The notes under the pieces are model-generated. The model did not search any database and had not been told where the DNA came from. It saw nothing but the letters and a program-made list of their open reading frames with translations. DNA of 64,000 nt from Bradyrhizobium cosmicum (GTDB lineage Bacteria; Pseudomonadota; Alphaproteobacteria; Rhizobiales; Xanthobacteraceae). The stretch covers positions 5,394,001 to 5,458,000 of the forward strand of contig NZ_CP041656.2 in the NCBI RefSeq assembly GCF_007290395.2. The letters run 5' to 3'. This document shows positions 41,416-50,858 of this stretch, in pieces (the stretch's first letter is position 1; the number at the start of each line of letters is the position of its first letter). The position numbers and the translations under genes are program-made.

Positions 41416-43604
41416 CACACGATCTCCCGCGCGCGGCTACGAGCCCGCAGCGAATTCAACATGACCAGGATCGAGGAGCCGCTCATCGCGGCCGCGGCGA
41501 TCAGGGGCGTCACCACGCCGCTGATCGCGACCGGCACGGCGAGGACATTATAGCCGATCGCGAGCCAGAGGTTCTGCCGCATCAGATGCAGCGCCTTGCG
41601 CGAAGCGTCGATGGCCGCGACGACGGGGGCCAGCGGCCGGCCGAGGAAGACCAGATCGGCGGTGGCCTGGCTGAGATGCGCGGCCGAGATCGGCGACATC
41701 GACACATGGGCCGCGGCCAGCGATGGCGCATCGTTCATGCCGTCTCCGACCATCAGCACCTTCGCACCGCGCTGCTTCAACTCCTCGATCCGCGCAATCT
41801 TGTCGGCGGGCGTCACGCCTGCGCGCCATTCGGGAACGCCGAGCGCATGCGCTGCCGCCTTCACCGCCGGCTCGCGGTCTCCGGAGAGAATCTCGATACC
41901 GATGTTGCGCGCCTTCAGCGCCGCGATCACGGCCTGGGCGTCAGGCCGCAGGCCCTGACGCACCGACAGGATGAATTTTTCGGGCCCTTTGCTGAAGGCG
42001 ACGATCGAGGCTTCGGGATCGAGATTGGCGCCGCTGACCAGCGCCTCCGCGCCGCAGAAGGACGGCCGACCGAGACGGATCTCGACGCCGTCCAGAGTTG
42101 CGCGCACGCCTTGCCCGGCCTCTTCGACTACACCGACAACAGGCGATTTCGCGCCGGCGGCCTGCGCGACCGCGGCGGCCACCGGATGATGGCTCGACAG
42201 CGCGAGCCGGCCGGCGAGATCGAAGATGCCGGCGGGAATGTCGGCCGCGTTCGTGACTTCGAGATTCGGCAACGTCAGCGTGCCGGTCTTGTCGAAGATG
42301 ACGTGATCGGCCTCGGCGAGGCGCTCGATGGCATCGCCCGAATTGAGCAACACGCCGGACTTGAACATCGCGCCCGAGGCGATCGTCTGCACGGTCGGGA
42401 TGGCAAGGCCGAGCGCGCAGGGACAGGTAATGATCAGTACGGCAACGCCGGTCACGATCGCATCGTGCCAGGACGCACCGGCGATGACCCAGCCGAGAAT
42501 GGTGATGAGCGCGATCGCATGCACCACCGGCGCGTAGAGCCGCGAGGCGCGATCGGCGAGCCGCATGTAGCGCGAGCGCGCCTGCAGCGCATTGTCGAGC
42601 AGCCGCGTGATCTCGGCGAGCAGCGTCGCCTCCGACGCCGCCGAGACCCGCACCCGTAGCGTGCCGGAGATGTTCATCGATCCGGCATAGACCGGCGTGC
42701 CCTGCTCCGCGGTGACGTAGAGCGTCTCGCCGGTGATCAGGCTCTGGTCGATCTCGGAACGCCCCTCGATCACCGTGCCGTCGACCGCGCAGCGCTCGCC
42801 GGGCCGCAGCAGCACGATGTCGCCGGGATGGATTGCGGCGACCGGCACCTGGGAGATCTCGTCGGGCCCGACGAACTTGGCCGCGGTCTCGGCCTTGAGC
42901 GCGGCGAGATTGCCGGCAACCGCCCGCGTCCGCCGCCGCATGTTCTGGTCGAGGAAGCGGCCGACCAGCAGGAACGTCAGCAGCATGATCGCCGCATCGA
43001 AATAGGCGTGCTCGGCGTGGTGGATGGTCTCGACCACCGACATGCCGAGCGCGAGGATCACGCCGATCGAGATCGGCACGTCCATGTTGGTCGTCTTCGC
43101 CGACAGCGCGCGCCAAGCCGAACGGAAGAACGGCTGGCCGGCATAGGCCGCCGCCGGCAGTGCGATCAGCGCCGAGAGCCAGTGGAAGAAGTCGCGCTGT
43201 TCCGGCAGCATGTCCGAGACGTTGCCCGACCAGACCGGGATCGACAGCATCATCACGTTCATGGTGGCGAACGCGGCGACGCCGAGGCAGCGCAGCAGAA
43301 AGCGCGATTCGGCGACCTCGGTCGCTTCCGCGCTTTCGGTCTCGTAAGGGTAGGCCTTGTAGCCGAGCTCCTCGAGGCGGTCGATGAAGCGGGCCGGATC
43401 GAGTGTGCCCGCCTTCCATTCCAGCGCGACGCGGCGGTCGGTGAGGTTCACGCGCGCCAGCGTGACGTCGGGCATCGCCGACAGCCCGCGCTCGATCTTG
43501 GCCATGCAGCCGGCGCAGTGAACGCCCTCGACGGCGAGATCGATGTGCTGGACGCCCTCGCCCGCGGCGCGGACGTAATGCGAAAAATCCCGCGTGACGT
43601 GCAT
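41415..43604 (-). CDS. fixI: Copper-transporting P-type ATPase FixI/CcoI
   Basis: A 729-residue P1B-type ATPase that delivers copper for cbb3 oxidase assembly. An N-terminal heavy-metal domain has Cys30/Cys33 (GVHCAGC). The transmembrane metal motif is ITCPCALGLAIP, the phosphorylation site is IFDKTGTLTL, and the hinge is VGDGMNDAPSL. The start is the ATG giving MHVTRDF; a longer frame would run into fixH. It lies 11 bases after fixH and overlaps fixS. Confidence 0.95.
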   Translation of the reverse strand: MHVTRDFSHYVRAAGEGVQHIDLAVEGVHCAGCMAKIERGLSAMPDVTLARVNLTDRRVALEWKAGTLDPARFIDRLEELGYKAYPYETESAEATEVAESRFLLRCLGVAAFATMNVMMLSIPVWSGNVSDMLPEQRDFFHWLSALIALPAAAYAGQPFFRSAWRALSAKTTNMDVPISIGVILALGMSVVETIHHAEHAYFDAAIMLLTFLLVGRFLDQNMRRRTRAVAGNLAALKAETAAKFVGPDEISQVPVAAIHPGDIVLLRPGERCAVDGTVIEGRSEIDQSLITGETLYVTAEQGTPVYAGSMNISGTLRVRVSAASEATLLAEITRLLDNALQARSRYMRLADRASRLYAPVVHAIALITILGWVIAGASWHDAIVTGVAVLIITCPCALGLAIPTVQTIASGAMFKSGVLLNSGDAIERLAEADHVIFDKTGTLTLPNLEVTNAADIPAGIFDLAGRLALSSHHPVAAAVAQAAGAKSPVVGVVEEAGQGVRATLDGVEIRLGRPSFCGAEALVSGANLDPEASIVAFSKGPEKFILSVRQGLRPDAQAVIAALKARNIGIEILSGDREPAVKAAAHALGVPEWRAGVTPADKIARIEELKQRGAKVLMVGDGMNDAPSLAAAHVSMSPISAAHLSQATADLVFLGRPLAPVVAAIDASRKALHLMRQNLWLAIGYNVLAVPVAISGVVTPLIAAAAMSGSSILVMLNSLRARSRAREIV

Positions 43605-43615
43605 GTCGATGTCCT

Positions 43616-44101
43616 TCAGTTCAGGATCACGCGGTTGCGCGACATGAACACGCGCGTCCCGCGCGCCTCGCCCTCGATCACCAGATCCCACTGGCCGGGC
43701 GCGACGGCGGCGGCATTGCCGCGATAGATGCCGATGCCGGCTTCGGAGAGCTCGACCTGGAGATCGGCGCGCTTGTCGGTCGGCCGTTCCAGGCGGCCAC
43801 CGAATTTCAAGCCGGTCACCGGCCGGCCGCTGGCGTCGCGCGCGTCAACCTGAAGCGCGGCGCCGCCGTCGGTGCGGCGCTCGATATGGGCACTGACCTG
43901 CCATTTGCGCGCAGCCTGGTCCTGCGCCGCCGAGATCTCACGGTCATAGGTGAGACCGGCGGCATAGGGGCTGTCGACATCGGTGCCGGGCAGCGTCGCG
44001 ATCGCGAGCTTCATCATGGTCACGTTGACGCCGATCACGACGCCGAAGAAGGCGACCAGCATCAGGAACACCTTGGTCCCGGTCAGCGGCTTGGTTGCCA
44101 T
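43616..44101 (-). CDS. fixH: cbb3 oxidase assembly protein FixH/CcoH
   Basis: A 161-residue membrane protein with one N-terminal helix (VFLMLVAFFGVVIGVNVTMM) and a periplasmic beta-rich domain of about 120 residues containing AAGLTYDREISAAQDQAAR. CcoH stays with the assembling and mature cbb3 complex. Third in the order fixG-fixH-fixI-fixS; 15 bases after fixG. Confidence 0.93.
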   Translation of the reverse strand: MATKPLTGTKVFLMLVAFFGVVIGVNVTMMKLAIATLPGTDVDSPYAAGLTYDREISAAQDQAARKWQVSAHIERRTDGGAALQVDARDASGRPVTGLKFGGRLERPTDKRADLQVELSEAGIGIYRGNAAAVAPGQWDLVIEGEARGTRVFMSRNRVILN

Positions 44102-44116
44102 GGCAGTCTCCTGGTC

Positions 44117-45583
44117 CTACGGCGCGACGAAATTGTCGGTGGCGCTGGCGGCTTCGCCAAGGCCGATATCGGTGACGTGGAAGCGAACCGGAATCGACTT
44201 CTCCGGATTGCTCTCCGCCGGAGCGGTGACGAGCAGGCGCAGTTCGCTGGTGGAATCACGGGGGATGACGATCATCGGCCGATCCGGCGTCACCGAATCG
44301 GCGCCGACGACGTGGATGGTCAAGTTGGCGGGACCGCTGGCGTCGATCGCGATGACGCGGTCGTAGCCGCTCTTGTTGAGCAGCCGCACCGTATAGGCAT
44401 TGCGGATCGAGCCGTCGCTGAGCTTGACCGCGACCGGGTTGCGGTCGTGCAGCACGTTGACGTCGAGCAGGCTGCGGGTCGCCAGCGTGTAGATCATGAA
44501 ACCGCCCACGGCCGCAATGATGGCGCTGTAGGCAACCGTTCGCGCGCGGACGATCTTGTAGATCGGCGCCTTGCCTTCCTGGCGGCGGTGGATGTTGATG
44601 TCGTTGTCGTAGCCGATCAGCCGCTTCGGCCGGCCGATCTTCGTCATCACGTTGTCGCAGGCGTCGATGCAGAGCCCGCACTGGATGCATTCGAGCTGCG
44701 GCCCGTTGCGGATGTCGATGCCGGTCGGACAGACCGCGACGCATTGATAGCAGTCGACGCAATCGCCCACCTGCTCGCCGAGCGCGCGCAGCTCGGCCGC
44801 CTTCTTGACCGAGGTGCGCTTCTCGCCGCGGTCGTAGCGGTAGGTGACGTTGAGCGCCCATTCGTCGGTGAGCGCGGCCTGGATCCGCGGCCAGGGACAC
44901 ATGTAGGTGCAGACCTGCTCGCGCATGTAGCCGGCGAGCAGATAGGTGGTCGCGGTGAGGATGCCGATCCAGATATAGGCGATCATCGGCCCCTGGAAGG
45001 TGACGAGCTCCTTCACCAGCGTCGGCGCATCGTAGAAATAGAGCACCCAGGCGCCGCCGGTCCACCAGGCGATCATGAGCCAGATCGAATGCTTGAGCAC
45101 GATCTCGGAGATCCGCTCGAGCTTCATCGGGTCGGACGACTTGTCCTTCTTCATCCGCTCGCGCCGGTCGCCTTCGATCAGACGCTCGACGGCGTAGAAC
45201 ACGTCGGTCCACACCGTCTGCGGACAGAGATAGCCGCACCAGATACGGCCGCCGACCGAGTTCATCAGGAACAGCGCAACAGCGGCGACGATCAGCAGGC
45301 CGGTGAAATAGTAGACCTCCTGCGGCCACAGCTCGATGAAGAAGAAGTAGAAGCGGCTGTTGGGAAGATCGATCAGCACGGCCTGATCGGGGGCGCCGAG
45401 GCCGCGATTCCAGCGCACGAAGGGCAGGAAGTAGTAGATCCCGAGGCAGACCGCCATCAGGCCCCATTTGATCCGGCGGAAGGTCCCCGAGACGCTCTGG
45501 GGATAAACCTTCTTGCGGGCTACGTAGAGTGGCCCGTTGTCGTCGTCGGATGTGAGGTCTTTGGGGTTCACGGTCTTGTTCAT
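44117..45583 (-). CDS. fixG: Membrane ferredoxin-type protein FixG/CcoG
   Basis: A 488-residue inner-membrane protein. Helices occupy the first third, with the redox motif RIWCGYLCPQTVW. Two [4Fe-4S] clusters follow: CVDCYQCVAVCPTG and CIQCGLCIDACD. A C-terminal periplasmic Ig-like domain begins near residue 360. CcoG is reported to act as a cupric reductase in cbb3 biogenesis. First gene of fixGHIS; the leader carries a FixK box centred about 64 bases before the ATG. Confidence 0.95.
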   Translation of the reverse strand: MNKTVNPKDLTSDDDNGPLYVARKKVYPQSVSGTFRRIKWGLMAVCLGIYYFLPFVRWNRGLGAPDQAVLIDLPNSRFYFFFIELWPQEVYYFTGLLIVAAVALFLMNSVGGRIWCGYLCPQTVWTDVFYAVERLIEGDRRERMKKDKSSDPMKLERISEIVLKHSIWLMIAWWTGGAWVLYFYDAPTLVKELVTFQGPMIAYIWIGILTATTYLLAGYMREQVCTYMCPWPRIQAALTDEWALNVTYRYDRGEKRTSVKKAAELRALGEQVGDCVDCYQCVAVCPTGIDIRNGPQLECIQCGLCIDACDNVMTKIGRPKRLIGYDNDINIHRRQEGKAPIYKIVRARTVAYSAIIAAVGGFMIYTLATRSLLDVNVLHDRNPVAVKLSDGSIRNAYTVRLLNKSGYDRVIAIDASGPANLTIHVVGADSVTPDRPMIVIPRDSTSELRLLVTAPAESNPEKSIPVRFHVTDIGLGEAASATDNFVAP

Positions 45584-45640
45584 CGCCTGGAACTTCTCGA
45601 AAAGGTGCGATTAAACCTAGACCCGACACCGCCGCGTCAG

Positions 45641-45654
45641 TTGATCCAGCTCAA
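45641..45654 (-). promoter_or_regulatory. FixK box of fixGHIS
   Basis: TTGA-TCCAGC-TCAA matches the FixK2 consensus TTG(A/C)-N6-(T/G)CAA in both halves. Its centre is 64 bases from the fixG ATG, which fits a -40.5 site with a leader of about 24 bases. Confidence 0.8.
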
Positions 45655-45655
45655 A

Positions 45656-45679
45656 CGGGGGCGGTTTTGTTCGCCCCCG
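45656..45679 (-). terminator. Terminator between fixP and the fixG promoter
   Basis: CGGGGGCG and CGCCCCCG form a perfect eight-base stem around GTTTTGTT. It starts 15 bases after the fixP stop and abuts the fixG FixK box by one base, keeping the two operons apart. Confidence 0.6.
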
Positions 45680-45694
45680 CTTGTGACCGGTCGG

Positions 45695-46567
45695 CTATTT
45701 TCCACCGCCCAGCGAGTGGACGTAGACCGCCATCGCCTTGATCGTGGCGGGGTCGAGCCGCCCTTCCCAGGCCGGCATGACGCCGGCACGGCCTTGGCTG
45801 ATGGTCTCGATCAGGGTCGCCTCGTCCGAGCCGTAAAGCCAGATCTTGTCGGTCAGGTTCGGAGCGCCCATCTCCTGGTTGCCCTTGCCGCCGTCGCCGT
45901 GGCAGGCGACGCAGTTCTCCGCGAAGATCTTCTCGCCCTTTGCCGCGTCATAGCCCTTGCGGGTCGGAAGGCCCGACAAGGCGCGGACATAGTTGGCGAC
46001 CGTGACGATCTCGTCCGGCTTCAGCACGCCGTCCTTGCCGAAGGCGAGCATCTGGCCCTCATGCGTCTTGGCATGACCCGAGCGCGCGCCGAACTGGATG
46101 GTCTGCATGATCTGGTCGAGCGTGCCGCCCCACAGCCAGTCGTCGTCGTTCAGGTTCGGGTAGCCCTTGGCACCGGCGGCGCCGGAGCCGTGGCACGGCG
46201 CGCAATTGTCGCCGAACACGGTCTTGCCCTTGGCGCGGGCGAGCGCCAGCAAGGCCGGGTCCTTCTCGATGTCGGCGAGCGAGGCCGCACCGAGAGCCAC
46301 CATCTTGTCGCCCCTGATCTTGTCGAGGTTGGCGAGTTCGACGGCGACGTCGGCGCGCGACGAGTAGCCGAACAGGCCGGTGGTGTTGCTGGAGATCAGC
46401 GGCCAGGCCGGGTAGACGATCCAGTAGCCGATCGCCCAGACGATAGTGAGGTAGAACGTAATCACCCACCAGCGTGGCAGCGGCGTGTTGAGCTCCTTGA
46501 TGCCGTCCCACTCATGCCCGGTCGTGGCCCTGCCGGTGACGGAATCGATTTCGCTATGGTCGGTCAT
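45695..46567 (-). CDS. fixP: cbb3 oxidase dihaem cytochrome c subunit FixP/CcoP
   Basis: A 290-residue subunit anchored by one helix near residues 32-52 (WVITFYLTIVWAIGYWIVYP). Two c-type haem sites are present: CAPCHGSG near residue 127 and CVACHGDG near residue 218. Methionine axial ligands are expected in the later loops (for example MQTIQFG and MPAWEGR). It relays electrons to FixO and FixN in the periplasm. Last gene of fixNOQP, six bases after fixQ. Confidence 0.96.
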   Translation of the reverse strand: MTDHSEIDSVTGRATTGHEWDGIKELNTPLPRWWVITFYLTIVWAIGYWIVYPAWPLISSNTTGLFGYSSRADVAVELANLDKIRGDKMVALGAASLADIEKDPALLALARAKGKTVFGDNCAPCHGSGAAGAKGYPNLNDDDWLWGGTLDQIMQTIQFGARSGHAKTHEGQMLAFGKDGVLKPDEIVTVANYVRALSGLPTRKGYDAAKGEKIFAENCVACHGDGGKGNQEMGAPNLTDKIWLYGSDEATLIETISQGRAGVMPAWEGRLDPATIKAMAVYVHSLGGGK

Positions 46568-46573
46568 GATCTC

Positions 46574-46738
46574 TTACTCCTCCCGCAACGGCAGGTGTGC
46601 TGCTTCGTCGAAGGCAGCCTTGTTACGGGGCCAGAATGCGTAGGCGATGATCGCGAGAAAGATCGCGACGAACACCGGCGTCCAGATCGTGGTCACGAGA
46701 CCGGACGCGAGATTGTCGAGTGTCAGGATGGCTTTCAT
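46574..46738 (-). CDS. fixQ: cbb3 oxidase small subunit FixQ/CcoQ
   Basis: A 54-residue protein with one helix, VTTIWTPVFVAIFLAIIAYA, followed by FWPRNKAAFDEA, the usual CcoQ ending (FWP.NK..F). CcoQ stabilises the cbb3 complex. It lies between fixO (13 bases) and fixP (6 bases). Confidence 0.93.
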   Translation of the reverse strand: MKAILTLDNLASGLVTTIWTPVFVAIFLAIIAYAFWPRNKAAFDEAAHLPLREE

Positions 46739-46751
46739 CGTTCGTGCCTTC

Positions 46752-47486
46752 TCAGCGAAGATTGGCTTTCTCGTTGTAGATCTTGAAGTCGACCAGGGTG
46801 CCGAGCATCTGCAGGTACGCGATCAGTGCGTCCATCTCGGTCGGCGTCCCGGTCTTGCCGTCGAAGTTGCGCACGACGGCCTTGGCGTAGCGCTTGGTGA
46901 AGGCGTCGGAGCCGGAATTGTCCGGATCGGCCTGGGCCTTCATGTCGGCGCCCGCGTTGGCAATCTGGTCGTCGGTATAGGGCACGCCGACCGTCCGCAG
47001 CGTTCGCATGTGATCGGCGATCGTATCCGGATCGACTTCCGTCTGAGCCAGGAAGGGATAGCCCGGCATCACCGATTGCGGCACGATCGCGCGCGGGTTG
47101 GTCAGATGGGTGACGTGCCAGTCGTCGGAATATTTGGCGCCGACGCGGGCAAGGTCGGGACCGGTGCGCTTCGAGCCCCACTGGAACGGGTGGTCGAACA
47201 TGCTCTCGGCGGCGAGCGAGAAGTGGCCGTAGCGCTCGACCTCGTCGCGCAGGGGCCGGATCATCTGCGAATGGCAGAGATAGCAGCCCTCGCGGACGTA
47301 GACGTTGCGTCCGGCGAGTTCCAGCGGCGTGTAGGGCCTGACCCCGTCGACCACCTCGATCGTGCTCTTGAGGTAGAACAGCGGGGTGATCTCGACGAGA
47401 CCGCCGATCGCGATCACCAGCAGGATGCCGACGACCAGGATGATCGAGTTCTTTTCGAAGATTTGGTGGCGTGTCCAGAACGACAT
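46752..47486 (-). CDS. fixO: cbb3 oxidase monohaem cytochrome c subunit FixO/CcoO
   Basis: A 244-residue subunit with an N-terminal helix ([19 protein letters not shown]) and one haem c site, [13 protein letters not shown], near residue 70. Conserved [16 protein letters not shown] and the axial-ligand region VMPGYPFL follow. It accepts electrons from FixP and passes them to FixN. It begins 12 bases after fixN. Confidence 0.96.
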   Translation of the reverse strand: MSFWTRHQIFEKNSIILVVGILLVIAIGGLVEITPLFYLKSTIEVVDGVRPYTPLELAGRNVYVREGCYLCHSQMIRPLRDEVERYGHFSLAAESMFDHPFQWGSKRTGPDLARVGAKYSDDWHVTHLTNPRAIVPQSVMPGYPFLAQTEVDPDTIADHMRTLRTVGVPYTDDQIANAGADMKAQADPDNSGSDAFTKRYAKAVVRNFDGKTGTPTEMDALIAYLQMLGTLVDFKIYNEKANLR

Positions 47487-47498
47487 TGCTTGAGCTCC

Positions 47499-49148
47499 TC
47501 ATTCCGCCGGCTGAAGAGCGACGGGCATCTGGACTTCCTGTTCGCCGACGCGAACCGTCATCCAGAGATTATAGGCCATGATCAGCGCGCCGATCAGGAA
47601 CAGCCCGCCGCCGGCAGCGCGGATGATGTAGAAGGGATGCATCGCCTCGACGGTCTCGATGAAGGAATATTCGAGGAAGCCGAGCGAGGTGTAGGCGCGC
47701 CACATCAGGCCCTGGAGGATGCCGGACACCCACATCGCGGAGATGTAGAGAACGATGCCGAGGGTGGCGATCCAGAAGTGCCAGTTGACGAGCTTGAGGC
47801 TGTAGAGCCCCTTGCGATTCCAGGCCCACGGCACCAGGCAGTACAGCGCGCCGAAGGAGACGAAGCCGACCCAGCCGAGCGCGCCGGAATGCACGTGGCC
47901 GATGGTCCAGTCGGTGTAGTGGCTGAGCGAGTTCACCACCTTGATCGACATCATCGGGCCTTCGAAGGTCGACATGCCGTAGAAGGCGACGGAGACCACC
48001 AGCATGCGCAGCACGGGATCTGTGCGCAGCTTGTCCCAGGCGCCCGACAGGGTCATCAGGCCGTTGATCATGCCGCCCCAGGAGGGCATCCAAAGCATGA
48101 TCGAGAAGGTCATGCCGAGCGTCTGCGTCCAGTCAGGCAGCGCCGTGTAGTGCAGATGGTGGGGACCCGCCCAGATGTAGAGGAAGATCAGCGCCCAGAA
48201 ATGGATGATCGACAGGCGGTAGGAATAGACCGGCCGCTCGGCCCGCTTCGGAATGAAGTAGTACATGATGGCGAGGAAGCCGGCAGTGAGGAAGAAGCCG
48301 ACCGCGTTGTGGCCGTACCACCACTGGAACATGGCGTCCTGGATGCCGCCCCAGGCGATGTAGGACTTCGAACCGAAGAACGACACCGGCAGCGCGGGGT
48401 TGTTGCCGAGGTGCAGCACCGCGATCGTCACGATGAAGGCGAGATAGAACCAGTTCGCGACGAAGATGTGCGGTTCCTTGCGCTTGATGATCGTGACAAG
48501 GAAGACCAGCAGATAGGTCACCCAGACGATGGTCAGCCAGAGGTCGGCATACCATTCCGGCTCGGCATATTCCTTGGACTGCGTCACGCCGAGCAGATAG
48601 CCGGTGCCGGCGATCAGGATGAAGAAATTGTAGCCGAGCACAACGAACCAGGGCGCCAGATAGCCCGCAAGCCGCACGTGACAGCTCTTCTGAACGACGT
48701 AGAAGGAGGTCGCGAGCAGCACGTTGCCGCCGAAGGCGAAGATCACCGCCGACGTGTGCAACGGCCGCAACCGGCCGAACTGGATCCAGGGTAGATCGAA
48801 GTTCAGGGCGGGCCAGGCCAGCTGCGAGGCGATGATGAGACCGACCAGGAAGCCGGCAATGCCCCAGAACATCGCCATGAAGGACGCAAACTTGATCGGC
48901 CCCATGTTGTAGTTGGGCCGGCCATTGATCTCGGCGGGCGGCAGCACCGCCGGGCGATCGTAGTAATTGTTGATGACGAAGAACACCGCGGCGATGCTCG
49001 CCGCCGCGCCGAGCGCGGCGTGGAAGGCGAACGGCGCGTCCAGCGCCTTGGCTGCGGCGATCACGCAAAGGAAGGCGGTGACTGCGAACACGACAGCCAG
49101 GCCGCTTTCACCGATGGTCATGGATTTTGAGATGGAGGGCTGGCTCAT
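47499..49148 (-). CDS. fixN: cbb3-type cytochrome oxidase catalytic subunit FixN/CcoN
   Basis: A 549-residue haem-copper oxidase subunit with about 12-14 helices. It reduces O2 to water at very low oxygen. Ligand and active-site segments are [15 protein letters not shown] (low-spin haem histidine), [12 protein letters not shown] (CuB histidine and nearby tyrosine), [11 protein letters not shown] and [12 protein letters not shown]. The length equals that of Bradyrhizobium FixN. The start MSQPSIS is preceded by AGAGAGAATCCGC; a 13-codon extension lacks support. A perfect FixK box lies 56 bases upstream. Confidence 0.97.
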   Translation of the reverse strand: MSQPSISKSMTIGESGLAVVFAVTAFLCVIAAAKALDAPFAFHAALGAAASIAAVFFVINNYYDRPAVLPPAEINGRPNYNMGPIKFASFMAMFWGIAGFLVGLIIASQLAWPALNFDLPWIQFGRLRPLHTSAVIFAFGGNVLLATSFYVVQKSCHVRLAGYLAPWFVVLGYNFFILIAGTGYLLGVTQSKEYAEPEWYADLWLTIVWVTYLLVFLVTIIKRKEPHIFVANWFYLAFIVTIAVLHLGNNPALPVSFFGSKSYIAWGGIQDAMFQWWYGHNAVGFFLTAGFLAIMYYFIPKRAERPVYSYRLSIIHFWALIFLYIWAGPHHLHYTALPDWTQTLGMTFSIMLWMPSWGGMINGLMTLSGAWDKLRTDPVLRMLVVSVAFYGMSTFEGPMMSIKVVNSLSHYTDWTIGHVHSGALGWVGFVSFGALYCLVPWAWNRKGLYSLKLVNWHFWIATLGIVLYISAMWVSGILQGLMWRAYTSLGFLEYSFIETVEAMHPFYIIRAAGGGLFLIGALIMAYNLWMTVRVGEQEVQMPVALQPAE

Positions 49149-49203
49149 GCGGATTCTCTCTGAAGAACACGAGGCCAGAAACCACATTCACCCTCGCGGG
49201 GAA

Positions 49204-49217
49204 TTGATTGAAATCAA
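49204..49217 (-). promoter_or_regulatory. FixK box of fixNOQP
   Basis: TTGATTGAAATCAA is a perfect dyad (TTGAT-N4-ATCAA) and full match to the FixK2/FNR-type consensus. Its centre is 62 bases before the fixN ATG, fitting an activator site at -40.5. The rest of the 210-bp gap (49218-49358) holds the end of the CBS gene's downstream region and an ACACGG-type short repeat only. Confidence 0.9.
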
Positions 49218-49358
49218 GACAGATGGATTTCTGTTAATGTGAGGCCGAGAAAGATCGGAAAACGAAATCAATCGTTTGCACCGCGCACAGTGCGCGCGGC
49301 AAGGCTTCGCCTCCGTGGAAACACGGAGGTCTCGATCGCGGAATCCAGGGACGATTCG

Positions 49359-49784
49359 TCAGTCGCGCGCCGTCGCCTTGAGCGCCTTGATGACGTCCTC
49401 GCGGGCGATGATTCCGACCAGCTTCTGCGCGCCGTCGAGCACGATGATGCTCCTGATGCGGTGCTCGACCATGATCTGGAGCACCCGCGTCAACCGCGTA
49501 TCGGGGCTGACATAGATGAACTCCGGCGTCATGACGTCACCGACCTTGCGGCTCATCAGGTCGGGATAACGCGGCAGCATCTGGCTCGGCGTGAAGGCGA
49601 AGCACTTCAGGATGTCGAATTTGGTGACGATGCCGACCACCTGCCCGTCGTCCTCGACCGGGTAGCTGTTGAAATCGTCGTCCTCGAACATCTCGCTGAG
49701 CGCGAGCATGTCGAGGTCGCGCTGAACCGTCTTGACGTTGCGTGTCATGTAACCGTCGACGGTCTGCTCGAGAAACTTGTACAC
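49359..49784 (-). CDS. CBS-domain protein
   Basis: A 141-residue protein made of two CBS motifs (about residues 10-65 and 75-135: VDGYMTRNVKTVQRD and VMTPEFIYVSPDTRLTRVL), which bind adenine nucleotides as energy sensors. The GTG start giving VYKFLEQ is behind GAGGACGCGCC; longer frames add an unlikely arginine- and cysteine-rich stretch that overlaps the stress-protein gene. It follows the universal stress protein by 34 bases and is probably in its operon. Its position between fixN and fixL suggests a micro-oxic role, as inference. Confidence 0.85.
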   Translation of the reverse strand: MYKFLEQTVDGYMTRNVKTVQRDLDMLALSEMFEDDDFNSYPVEDDGQVVGIVTKFDILKCFAFTPSQMLPRYPDLMSRKVGDVMTPEFIYVSPDTRLTRVLQIMVEHRIRSIIVLDGAQKLVGIIAREDVIKALKATARD

Positions 49785-49818
49785 GGCGCGTCCTCTTCGA
49801 TTCGCTTCCAGCCGGCCG

Positions 49819-50652
49819 TCAGTGCGACAGCAGCACGCAGCGGGCGGATTGCGTGACGAGATATTGGGTAACACCACCAAGAATCATTTCGCGGAAGCGC
49901 GAATGACCATAGGCACCGGCAACGATCAGGCTTGCGCCGACGTCGCCGGCAACTTTCTCCAATTGCCCGGCGACGGTTTCGTTCCGGGCCGCCTCGCAAA
50001 CGCGAGCGGTCGCGGCAACGCCGTGGCGGGCAAGCCAGGCCGTCACGTCGGTCACACCGGCGACGGCGACGGGACGGTCGTCGTCGCCCTCGGGAATCGC
50101 GACGACGGCGATATCCCTTGCCTTGCGCAGCATCGGCAGCGCGTCGGCCAGTGCCCGCCGCGCCTCCGGCGTATCCTTCCACGCCACGAGGGCACTGCGC
50201 AGATCGAGCCAGTTGACGCCGTCGGGCACGACCAGGATCGGCCGGCCGGACTGCATCACCAGATCTTTGGGGCTCGCGAGCGCGAATGCGTCGGAGAAGG
50301 CCGGGCTCTGCCCGCCGCTGACGATGATGTCGGCGCAACGCGCCTGGGTGAGCGTAAATCGCTCCGGGAAATCCATGGCACTGCGCCATTCCACATGGCC
50401 GCCGCGATTTTTGATCGCGGCACGGAATTGCGCCTCCAGTTCGGCCAGGCGTCTCTTGATGGAGGCTTCTTCCTGGTCGATCAGTCCCTGAGCCGCGGCA
50501 CCATCGGTGAAATACAGCGGCGGCGCGAACTGCGCCGCGGCGACCCCGACGATAGCCGCCTCGAATCGCTCGGCAAGCTCGCCTGCGACCAGTAAACGCG
50601 AATCGTTGGGCTGATCGAGCGCCAGGCTGACCATCACGGTCGCATATGTCAT
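49819..50652 (-). CDS. Universal stress protein (tandem USP domains)
   Basis: A 277-residue protein with two USP folds (about 1-140 and 150-277). The second carries the ATP-binding signature GAYGHSRFREMILGGVT; the first lacks it, so only one half is expected to bind ATP. Such proteins are often induced by low oxygen. A FixK-like site lies 59-72 bases before its ATG, in the same position relative to the start as at fixN and fixG. It is divergent from fixL. Confidence 0.9.
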   Translation of the reverse strand: MTYATVMVSLALDQPNDSRLLVAGELAERFEAAIVGVAAAQFAPPLYFTDGAAAQGLIDQEEASIKRRLAELEAQFRAAIKNRGGHVEWRSAMDFPERFTLTQARCADIIVSGGQSPAFSDAFALASPKDLVMQSGRPILVVPDGVNWLDLRSALVAWKDTPEARRALADALPMLRKARDIAVVAIPEGDDDRPVAVAGVTDVTAWLARHGVAATARVCEAARNETVAGQLEKVAGDVGASLIVAGAYGHSRFREMILGGVTQYLVTQSARCVLLSH

Positions 50653-50710
50653 CGAAACTCTCCGGGCATTACGCTTTCATGAAACTGTAGCCCAGTCGAC
50701 GCTCCGCAGG

Positions 50711-50724
50711 ATGAGATAGATCAA
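50711..50724 (-). promoter_or_regulatory. FixK-like box upstream of the USP-CBS operon
   Basis: On the minus strand TTGA-TCTATC-TCAT agrees with TTG(A/C)-N6-(T/G)CAA except for the last base. The centre is 65 bases before the USP ATG, matching the spacing at fixN (62) and fixG (64). Confidence 0.55.
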
Positions 50725-50858
50725 ACGCCCCGGGCACCGCGCGGCGGGGCCTCCGCCGATGGAATAAGACATCCGAACTTGCCTCCGGCCCGGCCTTGGG
50801 CGACATTGCATCGGCGGTAACGGTATCCGGGCTAACCGCATGAAGATGGAGCCACCGC

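Noticed and set aside
43886..46786. 966-codon plus-strand frame opposite fixH, fixG and fixP
   Set aside because: No recognisable domain; the opposite strand encodes complete Fix proteins with all cysteine motifs.
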